The position numbers and the translations under genes are program-made. Below, piece after piece: positions 18,178 through 28,262 of a stretch of 64,000 nucleotides of DNA. The stretch is from an uncultured bacterium (GTDB lineage Bacteria; Bacillota; Clostridia; Oscillospirales; Oscillospiraceae): positions 1-64,000 of the forward strand of contig CAMTMC010000008.1 of NCBI GenBank assembly GCA_947073515.1, read 5' to 3'. Numbering within the stretch: the stretch's first letter is position 1; each line of letters starts with the position of its first letter. The notes below the pieces were generated by a model. The model was not told the DNA's origin. It did no database searches and was given only the letters and a program-made list of their open reading frames with translations.

Positions 18178-19863
18178 TCAGGGCTCGAAGTACCAGGTCT
18201 CCACGTTGGCGAACCACTCGTCCTTGATGGTCTCATAGTTTACCAGCTTGGGGTTGTAGGCGTAGCCCTGGGACTCAAAGTACATGATGAACATAGGCAC
18301 CTGCTCGTTGATATACTGGCACCAGGCTTTGTAGTTGGCCTTAGCCTCCTCCTCATTGCTGGAGGCGGCGGCGGCGGCCAGCAGCTCCATCTCTCTGGGA
18401 TCCTTGTCAAAGCGGGCCATCCAGGTGTTGGAACCGCCATAGCCCGGGTTGGGGCGGTAGGTAGCGCCCATGAGAGCCATGTCGAACTCCTCGGTGGGGG
18501 TACGCAGGGTGGACAGCACGGTGTTGAAGTCCTGGCTGACCAGCTCCACGTCGATGCCAACCGCCTTGGTAAACTGCTGCAGCACCTGGGCCAGCTGGTC
18601 GTTGCCGCTGTACTGGAAGGTCAGGTGCAGGTTCTCACCGTTCTTCTCCACGATGCCGTCGTTGTTGCTGTCAACCCAGCCGGCCTCGGCCAGCAGCTCC
18701 TTGGCCTTCTCCGGATTGTACTCATACAGGTTCAGGCCATCCTTGGGATAGGCGGGCTGAGTGGGCTGCATCAGGGCGTTGGACAGGCTGCCGTGGCCGG
18801 CGCACAGGCCGTCCACCATGGCCTGGCGGTCCAGCGAGTAGATGATGGCTTGGCGTACCCGCACGTCGGACAGGCGGGAGTCGGTGGTGTCGAACACCAG
18901 GTAGCGGGCGTTGGTGTCAGGCTGCTCCCCCATGGGAATATTGTTCTCCTGATAGGCCTGAATGCCGTCGGGGCGCCAAGAGGTAACCTCGGTCAGGTCG
19001 ATATCGCCCTTGATGACCTCAGCCTGACGGGTATCCTTGTTGGACACCTTGAAGATAAAGTACTTGATCTTGGGCTCGCCTTTGAAGTAGTTGGGGTTGG
19101 CCTCCAGGCGGACATACTGGTCAGGCACAAACTCAATGACCTTGTAGGGGCCGGTGCCCACGGGGTTCTTCAGCAGCTCGGTGGCGTCGCCCCAGGCGCC
19201 CACTTCCACGGTCTCCCAGACATGCTTGGCCAGCACGGGCTTGTCAATGAACTTCACCATGGCGTCCATATAGGGGGCCTTGAAGGTGAAGCTGACGGTG
19301 TACTCGTCGATCACCTGGATGCCCTCCACGTGATCAGCGCTGCCCTCGTGGTAGGCGTCGGCTCCCAGCAGGGCGGCGGAGAACTCGTCATAGCCCTTGC
19401 CGAAGTCGGCGTGGCAGGTGGTCTCGTAAGTGTAGGCCACGTCCTCGGCGGTGAAGTCCTCGCCGTCCTGCCACTTGATACCCTGCTTCAGATAAAAGGT
19501 ATAGGTGGTAGAATCAGCGTTGACCTCGTACTTCTCACACAGGCTGGGCACATACTCGCCGGCGGCGTTCTTGGTCACCAGGCGGTCATACACCAGGAAG
19601 ACCACCTCGCGGTCGTTGTTGGAGTACTGGAGGGTGGGGTGGAACACGCCAGAGGCGGCGGCGTTGGAGCCGAATACCAGGGTGTCCTTGGCAGCGGCCG
19701 GAGTCCCGCCCGTACTGCCGCTTCCGCCGCTGTTGGCGGAGGAGTTGGCGCCGGCGCCGCCCTGAGAGGTCGTGCCGCCACCACCGCAGCCAGCCACCAG
19801 GCCAAAGGCCATCGTGCAGCAGAGCGCCAGAGCCAGTACCTTCGCGATGTTTCGTTTTTTCAT
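18178..19863 (-). CDS. ABC transporter substrate-binding protein, peptide/nickel family 5 lipoprotein
   Basis: Lipobox GLVAGCGGGG; SBP_bac_5-like body; beside opp genes. Confidence 0.92.
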   Translation of the reverse strand: MKKRNIAKVLALALCCTMAFGLVAGCGGGGTTSQGGAGANSSANSGGSGSTGGTPAAAKDTLVFGSNAAASGVFHPTLQYSNNDREVVFLVYDRLVTKNAAGEYVPSLCEKYEVNADSTTYTFYLKQGIKWQDGEDFTAEDVAYTYETTCHADFGKGYDEFSAALLGADAYHEGSADHVEGIQVIDEYTVSFTFKAPYMDAMVKFIDKPVLAKHVWETVEVGAWGDATELLKNPVGTGPYKVIEFVPDQYVRLEANPNYFKGEPKIKYFIFKVSNKDTRQAEVIKGDIDLTEVTSWRPDGIQAYQENNIPMGEQPDTNARYLVFDTTDSRLSDVRVRQAIIYSLDRQAMVDGLCAGHGSLSNALMQPTQPAYPKDGLNLYEYNPEKAKELLAEAGWVDSNNDGIVEKNGENLHLTFQYSGNDQLAQVLQQFTKAVGIDVELVSQDFNTVLSTLRTPTEEFDMALMGATYRPNPGYGGSNTWMARFDKDPREMELLAAAAASSNEEEAKANYKAWCQYINEQVPMFIMYFESQGYAYNPKLVNYETIKDEWFANVETWYFEP

Positions 19864-19986
19864 CTTTGGTTCCCTCTTTTCAATCTAGTTTTATTGGAGC
19901 GTGGGCAGGTGCGGCCCACCCGCGCGTCAATTATAGGGCGGCGGGGAGGCCGCCATATAATGATCGCCTTGTTTTGCGGACTCAGC

Positions 19987-21108
19987 TCAGTCCTCCTGGC
20001 AGTACACGTCCGGGTTGAGGCACTTCAGATCGTCGGGCAGGTAGATGCCGTCCTTGCGCACCAGCTCCCCGTCCAGCCATACCTCGCCGCCGCCGTACTC
20101 GGCCCGGTGGCACTGGATCAGATCCCAGTGAATCGCGGAGCGGTTCTGATTGTCCCGGCCGGGGAAGTTGTAGCAGGCGCCCAGGGCCATGTGCATGGAG
20201 CCGAACATCTTCTCGTCAAAGAGGGTCTCCCCCACCGGGCGGGTCACGTAAGGGTTGGTACCCATGGAGAACTCCCCGATATACCGGCAGCCCTCATCCA
20301 GGGAGATCTCCCGCAGGAAGCGCTCGGTGTCGTTGGCGGAGGCTTCCACCACCTTGCCGTCCTTAAAGGTGAGCTTCACATCGGTGAACAGGAAGCCATT
20401 GTGCATAGAGGGGATGTTAAAGGCGATGGTGCCGTTCATGGAGTCCCGCACCGGGGTAGAGGCGATCTCGCCGTCGGGCAGGTTGTGCTCCCCCGCCGCC
20501 ACCAGGGCGGTAAACCCTTTCAGGGAGACGGTCAGGTCGGTGCCAGGGGCCACAATCCGCACCTGATCCGCCGCCCGCATCCGCATGGCCATGGGCAAAG
20601 AGGCCTTCTCCAGCTTCTCATAGTCCATCGTCATCAGGCCGAAGTAGTAATCAGAGAAGGCGTCCATGCTCATACCGGCGTTCTGGGCCATGCCCACAGT
20701 GGGGTACGCCAGGGAGACCCAGCGCAGGTTTTTCCGGGCGGCGCCGACCTGAGACTTGTAATACTTGGTGTAAATGGCCTGCTTCTCCTGGGAGGCCTGG
20801 GAGAACTCCGAGCTGTTTTCCGGGGCGTCTACCAGCACATAGCAGTCCATGGCCTCCATCAGCATGGCCTCCCGCCGGCCCAGCAGCTCCATCTGCTCGG
20901 CGGTGGCGCCCTCCAGCAGGGCCCGGCGGACCGCGTACCGCTCCAGGCTGACAAAGGGCACGGCCCCGCTGGCGTACGCCTCTTCAATCAACGCGTTGAT
21001 CAGGACGCTGCCGTCATCGGTCGCGGAGAAGAGCACCTTCTCGCCAGGCTTGATCTTCAGGCTGTGGTGAAGCACGGTCTTCGCGATTTTTTTCAATCTT
21101 GGATCCAT
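19987..21108 (-). CDS. M29 family aminopeptidase
   Basis: MDPRLKKIAKTVLHHSLKIKPGEKVLFSATDD; ALGACYNFPGRDNQNRSAIHWDLI signature. Confidence 0.85.
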   Translation of the reverse strand: MDPRLKKIAKTVLHHSLKIKPGEKVLFSATDDGSVLINALIEEAYASGAVPFVSLERYAVRRALLEGATAEQMELLGRREAMLMEAMDCYVLVDAPENSSEFSQASQEKQAIYTKYYKSQVGAARKNLRWVSLAYPTVGMAQNAGMSMDAFSDYYFGLMTMDYEKLEKASLPMAMRMRAADQVRIVAPGTDLTVSLKGFTALVAAGEHNLPDGEIASTPVRDSMNGTIAFNIPSMHNGFLFTDVKLTFKDGKVVEASANDTERFLREISLDEGCRYIGEFSMGTNPYVTRPVGETLFDEKMFGSMHMALGACYNFPGRDNQNRSAIHWDLIQCHRAEYGGGEVWLDGELVRKDGIYLPDDLKCLNPDVYCQED

Positions 21109-21138
21109 CGTTCCGCTTCCTTTCTGAATTGCAGAGAG

Positions 21139-22149
21139 TTAAAGGTCCTTTATCTCGTTCCAGCGGTGGCAGGCCACAAAGTGGCTGCCGCCGGTACAGA
21201 CCAGCATCGGCTCCTGCTGGGCGCACTTGTCCGTAGCGTAGGGGCAGCGGGTGTGGAATTTGCAGCCGGAGGGCATATTGGTGGCGCTGGGGATCTCGCC
21301 GATGAGCTTAATCCGTTGCGTATTGTCCTCCGCCGTAGGGTCGTCGGGCGGGACGGCGGAGAAGAGGGCTTTGGTATAGGGGTGGAGGGGGTTGGTCATG
21401 GTCTCCTCCGTGGTGCCCGTCTCCATCAGGGTCCCAAGGTAGAGCACGCCCACCTTGTCGCAGAAATATTCCACGGTTTTCAGGTCGTGGGAGATGTACA
21501 GGTAGGTCAGGTTCAGCTTCTCCTTCAGCTCACTCATCAGATTGAGCACCTGGGACTGGATGGACACGTCCAGGGCGGACAGGGGCTCATCCGCCACCAC
21601 AAAACGGGGGCTGAGGGCCAGGGCCCGGGCGATGCCGATGCGCTGCTTCTGGCCGCCGGAGAACTCGCTGGGGTACCGCTTGGCGGTGGCCCGCTCCAGA
21701 CCGCACAGCTCCAGGAAATCACAAGCCAGCTCGCTGGCCTGCTTGCCCTGGGCAATCCCGTGCTTCTTGATGCCCTCCTCCACAATCTCCCCCACGGTCA
21801 TGCGGGGGTCCAGGCTGGCGTTGGGGTCCTGGAAGATAATCTGCATATCTTTCCGCAGGGGCAGCATCTCACGGCGGTTGAGGGCCACGCCCTCCTCACT
21901 GTCAAAGATGGGTTTCCCATCGAAATAGACCTTGCCGCTGGTGGGGCGGATCAGGTTGAGGATACACCGGCCGGTGGTGGACTTGCCGGAGCCCGACTCA
22001 CCCACCAGGCCGAAGCACTCGCCGCTGTTGATCTGGAAGGTCACGCCGTCTACGGCCTTGACCACCCGGCCATTCTTCTTGGCGAAGGGGCCCTTGCCCA
22101 GAGAAAAATGCTTCTTTAAATCCTTCACTTCAACCAGGGGATTACTCAT
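21139..22149 (-). CDS. oppF: Oligopeptide ABC transporter ATP-binding protein (OppF-like)
   Basis: Walker [10 protein letters not shown], signature [15 protein letters not shown], oligo_HPY C-terminus. Confidence 0.93.
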   Translation of the reverse strand: MSNPLVEVKDLKKHFSLGKGPFAKKNGRVVKAVDGVTFQINSGECFGLVGESGSGKSTTGRCILNLIRPTSGKVYFDGKPIFDSEEGVALNRREMLPLRKDMQIIFQDPNASLDPRMTVGEIVEEGIKKHGIAQGKQASELACDFLELCGLERATAKRYPSEFSGGQKQRIGIARALALSPRFVVADEPLSALDVSIQSQVLNLMSELKEKLNLTYLYISHDLKTVEYFCDKVGVLYLGTLMETGTTEETMTNPLHPYTKALFSAVPPDDPTAEDNTQRIKLIGEIPSATNMPSGCKFHTRCPYATDKCAQQEPMLVCTGGSHFVACHRWNEIKDL

Positions 22150-23125
22150 GACCGGCCACCTCCCAACAGCGCACCTTGTGTCCCGGCTCGACCTCCCGAA
22201 GCGGCGGCACGGCGTTAGCGCAGCGCTCCCCCGCCCGGGCGCATCGGGGCGCGAAGGGACAGCCGGCGGGCATATTCTCCGCGCTGGGGACGATACCGGG
22301 GATGCTGTACAGCTTGTCCTTGTTTTTCAGCGTGCGGCCCATGCGGGAACTCATCAGGCCGAAGGTATAAGGGTGAAGGGGGTTCTGGAACAGGGTTTTG
22401 ACTCCGCACTCCTCCATCACGTAGCCGGCGTAAAGCACGGCGATATGGTCGGAAATCTCTCCGATAACACCCAGATCGTGGGAAATGAACACAATCGAGG
22501 TGTGCAGCTTGTGCTGTAGGTCCTTGAACAGCTCAATGATCTGGGCCTGGGTCGTTACGTCCAGGGCGGTGGTGGGCTCATCGGCGATGAGCAGCTCGGG
22601 GTCGCAGGCCAGAGCCATGGCGATCATCACCCGCTGGCGCATACCGCCGGAGAGCTTAAACGGATAATAGTCGTAGACGCTTTCAGGGTCGGGGATACTG
22701 ACCAAGGAGAGCAGCTCCAGGCACTTGTCCTTGTTGGCCTTCCCCTTCAGGCCCTCATGCTGGGCCAGCATCTCCTCCAGCTGGTTGCCGATGGTGAACA
22801 CCGGGTTCAGGGAGGTCATAGGCTCTTGGAATACCATAGAGATCCGCTTGCCCCGGATTTTCTGAAAGTCCTTGGGGGCTACCTTCATCAGATCCTGGCC
22901 ATCGAACAAGATGCTGCCGCTGACCTCACAGTTATTCTGGGGCAGCAGCCCCATGGAGGAGAGCATGGTCACGCTTTTGCCGCAGCCCGATTCCCCCACC
23001 AGGCCCAGCACCTTCCCCCGCTCCAAGGAGAGGTTGACTCCCTTGACCACCGGAAAAGCGCGCCCGGGACGGCCAAATTTTACAACCAGGTCCTTGATCT
23101 CAAAGAAAATCTCATGTTCCGCCAT
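22142..23125 (-). CDS. oppD: Oligopeptide ABC transporter ATP-binding protein (OppD-like)
   Basis: Walker [32 protein letters not shown]. Confidence 0.93.
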   Translation of the reverse strand: MAEHEIFFEIKDLVVKFGRPGRAFPVVKGVNLSLERGKVLGLVGESGCGKSVTMLSSMGLLPQNNCEVSGSILFDGQDLMKVAPKDFQKIRGKRISMVFQEPMTSLNPVFTIGNQLEEMLAQHEGLKGKANKDKCLELLSLVSIPDPESVYDYYPFKLSGGMRQRVMIAMALACDPELLIADEPTTALDVTTQAQIIELFKDLQHKLHTSIVFISHDLGVIGEISDHIAVLYAGYVMEECGVKTLFQNPLHPYTFGLMSSRMGRTLKNKDKLYSIPGIVPSAENMPAGCPFAPRCARAGERCANAVPPLREVEPGHKVRCWEVAGHE

Positions 23126-23127
23126 CG

Positions 23128-24018
23128 CTACACACCTCCTGTCCCTCTGGACTTGGGATCCAGAACCTCGGCCAGGCCGTCGCCCAGGAAGTTGATGGAC
23201 AGTACCGTCAGCAGGACCAGCATCCCGGCGGGCACCCACATCCACCAGCAGTCCTTTAAGATCTGCATATTCTGGGCCGCCGAGAGCATGGTTCCCCAGC
23301 TGGATTGGGGCCGGGCAATTCCCAGTCCCAGGAAGCTCAGAGACGCCTCCATCAGCACAACTTTGGCCACGCTCAGGGTGGTGAACACGATAATGGGACC
23401 CATGGCGTTGGGGAGGATGTGCCGGAAGATGATCTCCATCTGGCCCAGCCCCAGAGAGCGGGCCGCCTCTACGTACTCCATATTCTTCAGGTAGAGCACC
23501 TTACTGCGTACAATACGGCACACCGAGGGCCAGCCCAGGATGCCGATGATAAAGATGAGATTCCGGAAGCTGGGGCCGGTGATTGCCGCGATGGACAGGG
23601 CGATTACAAAGAAGGGAAAGCACATGATAATATCTGTAATCCGCATGATAACACTCTCTACTATGCCGCCGTACAGGCCGGCGATGGAGCCCAGCAGCAC
23701 ACCGATCAGCAGCTCCATCAAGGTCGCGAAGATGCCTACGCTGATGGACACCCGGCCGCCATAGGCCAAGCGGGTAAGGATATCCCGGCCCAGCTCGTCA
23801 GTACCCAAGGTATGTCCGTTTCCAGGCTTGGCCAGCATATTCATCATGTCAATGGTTTCCTCATCGTAACCAGTAACATAAGGGCCCACAATGGCGAAGA
23901 GCAGCAGGGCTACCAGCACCACCAGCCCCGTCACCGCCAGCTTATTGGTCATAAACTTTTTCAAGTTCCCTTGAAAAGGTGTTTTCAGCTTTTCCACGTT
24001 CCGCTCCATCTCACTCAT
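23128..24018 (-). CDS. oppC: Oligopeptide ABC transporter permease (OppC-like)
   Basis: BPD-transport profile; HTLGTDELGRDILTRLAYGGRVSISVG. Confidence 0.92.
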   Translation of the reverse strand: MSEMERNVEKLKTPFQGNLKKFMTNKLAVTGLVVLVALLLFAIVGPYVTGYDEETIDMMNMLAKPGNGHTLGTDELGRDILTRLAYGGRVSISVGIFATLMELLIGVLLGSIAGLYGGIVESVIMRITDIIMCFPFFVIALSIAAITGPSFRNLIFIIGILGWPSVCRIVRSKVLYLKNMEYVEAARSLGLGQMEIIFRHILPNAMGPIIVFTTLSVAKVVLMEASLSFLGLGIARPQSSWGTMLSAAQNMQILKDCWWMWVPAGMLVLLTVLSINFLGDGLAEVLDPKSRGTGGV

Positions 24019-24992
24019 CCTTTCCCATCGTTCTGAAGTACCCGAGGATCAATCGCGGCATACGAGATATCAGCGATCAGATTGGCGATCAGGGTGAAGC
24101 TGGCCAAAATCAGCACGATCCCCATAATCAAGGGGTAATCCCGGTGGTTCACCGCCTCAAAGTTCAGGCGGCCTACGCCAGGCCACAGGAATACGGTCTC
24201 TGTCAGCAGGGAGCCGGACAGAAGCCCAGGGATCTGAAGGCTCAGAACCGTGATGATCTGGCTCAGGGCGTTCTTCAAAGCGTGCTTGTAGATCACCTTC
24301 CGCTCCGGCAGACCTTTGGCCCGGGCGGTACGGATGAAGTCCATCCCCTGGATGTCCACCATACTGGAGCGGGTGTACCGCAGCATGGTCGCCGCATTCA
24401 TCAGCCCTAAAACCACTGTGGGCAAAACCATGTGCCTGGCGATGTCCAAAGCCCGCGCCGCGCCGGTGATACTCTCCTTCCCCACCGTCACCATGCCAGA
24501 GATGGGAAGGATCTGAAGGTCAACGCCGAAAATCTTAATCAGGATCATTCCAAAGAAAAAGCTGGGAATTGACAGCGCCGTGAACGCCATCACGGTAGAG
24601 ACGTTGTCCACCAGGCCCTTCCTGTGCCGGGCGGAGTAGATGCCCACCGTAATGCCTAGGAGCGTACTCACCAAAATGGAGGAGCAGGCCAGCAGGGCCG
24701 TATTGCCCAGCCGCCCCAGGATCACGCTGATCACCGGCTCTTTATACCAGATGGAATAGCCTAAATCCCCCGTCAAAGCCCGGCCCAGCCATTTCACATA
24801 TTGAATCGGGATAGGGTCGTTCGCCCCCAGCTCATCCAGTTTGGCCTCGATCTCCTCCGTCGGTATATCCGGCGAATACATGCCAGAATAAGGGTCGCCA
24901 GGTATGAAATTCACCAGTGCGAACACAATCACTGACACGCCCAAAAGAATGATAACCGCTTGCAGCAGCCGTTTTCCTATGTATTTACCCAT
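24015..24992 (-). CDS. oppB: Oligopeptide ABC transporter permease (OppB-like)
   Basis: GKRLLQAVIILLGVSVIVFALVNFIPGDPY. Confidence 0.93.
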   Translation of the reverse strand: MGKYIGKRLLQAVIILLGVSVIVFALVNFIPGDPYSGMYSPDIPTEEIEAKLDELGANDPIPIQYVKWLGRALTGDLGYSIWYKEPVISVILGRLGNTALLACSSILVSTLLGITVGIYSARHRKGLVDNVSTVMAFTALSIPSFFFGMILIKIFGVDLQILPISGMVTVGKESITGAARALDIARHMVLPTVVLGLMNAATMLRYTRSSMVDIQGMDFIRTARAKGLPERKVIYKHALKNALSQIITVLSLQIPGLLSGSLLTETVFLWPGVGRLNFEAVNHRDYPLIMGIVLILASFTLIANLIADISYAAIDPRVLQNDGKG

Positions 24993-25661
24993 CCGTACTC
25001 CCCCAAACTTTGTATTTTAGGATCAACGCTTCCCTATTCCGGCATCTCCACATATAATTAAGATATCTTTATAAATAAAGCAAAGAAGACACCAGTCGGA
25101 ATGGGATAAAAGGTAGCCTATCATTCGATTTTCGCTTTATATCCTTTATTTATCGCACGAACAGACTTCCTTTTACCATTTTTTGCTCTGTTTTAGAACT
25201 CTTCTCCTCCGGCATCTCCTCCTCTATTTAGTTAAAGTTTCAGCTCATTAACCAAGATGTCTATATTTTAATGGCTTGCGCCAAAGTTGTCAAGTAGTAT
25301 TCCACAAAAATATCCAGATTTTTTCTATAATTATATCATATTCTCCTATGATTACGCAGATTCATATCATTCCAGATCGAATTTTTTTACATAAAATCTA
25401 TTTGGTGCAAGTGCGTTTGATTCAATTTATATAAGTTCTATATATTTTTTAAGTATATATAACAGTATATATTTTTTCCTATTGTCTATATCGCTGAATC
25501 TGCTGATTAAAACAGCTAACCCTCGAATCGATTGGGTGGAGCGGCATCCCCCGCTTCTCACCGGCCTCCGGGAAACCCGCCCCTGGCTTTACAAGTTCAA
25601 TACCAGCAGAGGCGCTGATTGAGGGGCAGTCAGATGATGGTTTTGTACTCTATATAAAAAC

Positions 25662-25693
25662 GCGCCACTTATCCCTTTTGAGATAAGTGGCGC
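25662..25693. terminator. Terminator after the hsdS gene
   Basis: GCGCCACTTATC-ccttttga-GATAAGTGGCGC, perfect 12-bp stem. Confidence 0.75.
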
Positions 25694-25718
25694 ATCTTCC
25701 ACATGATATAAAAACGGC

Positions 25719-26849
25719 TCATGGGGCCCGCTCCTTAAAGGAGAGAAGTTTGTCCCGGTAATATTCATACTGCTTTTTCCGCGCCTCGATCTCGGCGGGC
25801 AGGCCGGAGGCCAGGTCGTTGCAGAGGGCATCGAAGCGGTCGAGGATAGCGACGATTCGATGTTGGACAGAAAGAGAGGGAATCGGAATATGAACTGTTT
25901 GCAAATCACCAAGATTTAATGCGGGCGTTCCCCCCTCATTTTTCTTTTGTAGTATCTTTTTACTATTACTGCAAAGAAAGTAATACAAAAATTTATTGCA
26001 AATGATATTAGATTCTTTTGCTCTAATTCCATAGCACAATGGGCCAAGCCAAAAAGGATTTTTTTGGTATCCGATAAACCCAATTCCCCCCTGTCCTCTA
26101 GACGGGGTTGTAACTGTATCTTCTGGAAAAGAAAAATCGGTTGTATAGCCCGAATTAGAAGTCCCAGCGTTGATATACTCAAAAAAGCCTTCTTTCAGAA
26201 CGATTTTAGGTCTTCTTCCCGTTCTAATATCTGCGATTTCCCCGAGTGCCCGCCATACAACATCACTTGCCCCCATTGCAAAGACATCAAAGGTCAGCAG
26301 TTTATCCCGATAGTATTCATACTGTTTCCTTCTCGCTGTCACTTCCAGAGCAAGCTGTTCTTGCAGCTGTGCCGTCACCTCCGTGAATTTGTCAAGAATC
26401 TTTACAATTTCACTCTGCACGGGCAGAGGGGGGATAGGAATTTTTATCATCAATAAGTTTTTACCTGTAATATGTGGAACCCCACCGCCTTTTTTCATTG
26501 TATTTATAAATATTTGCATATTTTTTAGAAAGTAGTACAGAAAACGAATGTCTAATTCCTGTTTTGCCTCAATGATAAATCCATCGGTTACAAAAATGGG
26601 TTCATCCCAATAGGATACAAACCCAGCAGAAGCACCACTTCTTGAAATCACAATCGCTTTACCATAGTGATTAGCCTTATCAATATAGTAAGCAGGTTCT
26701 TGCCCTCCCAGTATTACGGGAATATTGCCTAATTTAGCAGACTTCTTTGTGATATAATCTCCTCGGGATAACTCGCAACATTCTTTCAAGAATTTATATT
26801 CCACCCCATCCGGGCAAAGCTCCTGTATCAATTCCTCCAGCCTGCTCAT
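25719..26849 (-). CDS. hsdS: Type I restriction-modification specificity subunit HsdS (copy 1)
   Basis: Two TRD-like halves each ending in R(K)KQYEYYRDKLL(T/S)F conserved repeats. Confidence 0.9.
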   Translation of the reverse strand: MSRLEELIQELCPDGVEYKFLKECCELSRGDYITKKSAKLGNIPVILGGQEPAYYIDKANHYGKAIVISRSGASAGFVSYWDEPIFVTDGFIIEAKQELDIRFLYYFLKNMQIFINTMKKGGGVPHITGKNLLMIKIPIPPLPVQSEIVKILDKFTEVTAQLQEQLALEVTARRKQYEYYRDKLLTFDVFAMGASDVVWRALGEIADIRTGRRPKIVLKEGFFEYINAGTSNSGYTTDFSFPEDTVTTPSRGQGGIGFIGYQKNPFWLGPLCYGIRAKESNIICNKFLYYFLCSNSKKILQKKNEGGTPALNLGDLQTVHIPIPSLSVQHRIVAILDRFDALCNDLASGLPAEIEARKKQYEYYRDKLLSFKERAP

Positions 26850-26884
26850 GCTCTCACCTCGATTCCCGCAATGATCTGGAAGTC

Positions 26885-28174
26885 TCATCCCGCGAAACCC
26901 GCGCCCGCGCTGACACGGACGGCGGCGTCTACAATCAATTTCGCGATGTCTGAACACTCATCCATTGTCTGGCGGTATCCAATTTCCCGCAAATAGCGGC
27001 CGATATCACGTGAAATAACGGCCTGCAGCTGTTTGCGGACGGGCCAATCGATATTAGCGTTTTTTGAGAATATCTGATAGACAGCGTCCGCTGTTGTCGG
27101 ATCAGAAACATAGCCGGATATGATACCATGAAGCTCCATAGGCACTTCAGCCTGGTGCTTCGTAAATTCTTCTGGCCGCTCGGGAGAAATATCAATCGTG
27201 TCTGGAGCTGTAAAATCAATTTCGCGGTCCACATCCGGCTCACTGTCTAAGTCCGGCTGGTGGAATAGGATGGGCGGCTGTAGGCGCTTATGGGCGATAT
27301 AGTTCATTTGATGGTCCAGTTCTGGATACATCGAGGCCTCATTAAAGTTATACTGGTCCAGTTCACGGAGTATTTCCGGCTTTAGCGCGGAAGGAATCAC
27401 AATTTTATGGGTAAACTCCTCCAGCAAATTTTCCTGGGTTTTCTCAAATACGGTATCCCAGACGCTATCCCGCAAGACCGGCTTAATGCACCCGCAGAGG
27501 AGGAACGCGCCCTGTTGGTGCTTGATGCGGGAGTTATCCAAATTGGGCGAAACAAAATAGTTCCGGCCCACCATACTGATCAGTTCATCTGCCAAAGGGG
27601 AGCCTTGCTCCATCGCGGCCATAGAAAGATTAATATGCCCCTTTTCCAGCTCAAGCCACAGTTCCCGCAGAGAAATCCCATTGATATTCAGATGAGCGAT
27701 CAGAGATAGGAGCTGAACCGGTTTTGACGCGGGGTCACAGGGATAGGCATGGGTTATATATACCGCCGCGTCACGGTCGGGGTTATGTTCACAGGCGAAA
27801 TACAACGCCACCAGAGGATTTTCAGTTACATCCAGCAGCCTGGTGGGCAAACCATAATGCTGCAATTTTGTCAAGCGCTCAAAGTTGGTCAGGCCCTTGG
27901 CCAATTCATTGGGGCTTTTCCGGATGGCGTCATGGATCAGTTCATGCTCATAATTCAAGTGCCCGTCTCGGAATACGCTGGGGTTTACAGTCCAGGCCTC
28001 ATCAGATTGGCCGCGAAAAAAAGGGACCATACCAAACTCATGATTTGTGGCGGAGAGGTTTATTTTATGGGTTATGTACATATATTTAGCGAGCTGGGGA
28101 ATGAGCGCGGATTCATCCTGAACATCTCTTAGCTCGATATGCTCCAGCAGGATAGTTTCTAGTTGATTATCCAT
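26885..28174 (-). CDS. FRG domain-containing protein
   Basis: VPFFRGQSDEAWTVNPSVFRDG...LTKLQHYGLPTRLLDVTENPLVALYFAC, the FRG-domain signature. Confidence 0.85.
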   Translation of the reverse strand: MDNQLETILLEHIELRDVQDESALIPQLAKYMYITHKINLSATNHEFGMVPFFRGQSDEAWTVNPSVFRDGHLNYEHELIHDAIRKSPNELAKGLTNFERLTKLQHYGLPTRLLDVTENPLVALYFACEHNPDRDAAVYITHAYPCDPASKPVQLLSLIAHLNINGISLRELWLELEKGHINLSMAAMEQGSPLADELISMVGRNYFVSPNLDNSRIKHQQGAFLLCGCIKPVLRDSVWDTVFEKTQENLLEEFTHKIVIPSALKPEILRELDQYNFNEASMYPELDHQMNYIAHKRLQPPILFHQPDLDSEPDVDREIDFTAPDTIDISPERPEEFTKHQAEVPMELHGIISGYVSDPTTADAVYQIFSKNANIDWPVRKQLQAVISRDIGRYLREIGYRQTMDECSDIAKLIVDAAVRVSAGAGFAG

Positions 28175-28262
28175 TTTATAAAGCTCCTAATGAATTTGAG
28201 AACCTGTATGATAACCAAAAGGCTGAGGGGAAAGCCGTGGTAAGAAAGCGCTTATCCTTGTC

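Noticed and set aside
18625-22119. 1164-aa plus-strand ORF
   Set aside because: Antisense to well-supported SBP, M29 and OppF genes; Val/Gly/Leu/His-rich low-complexity translation is a GC-rich codon-bias artefact
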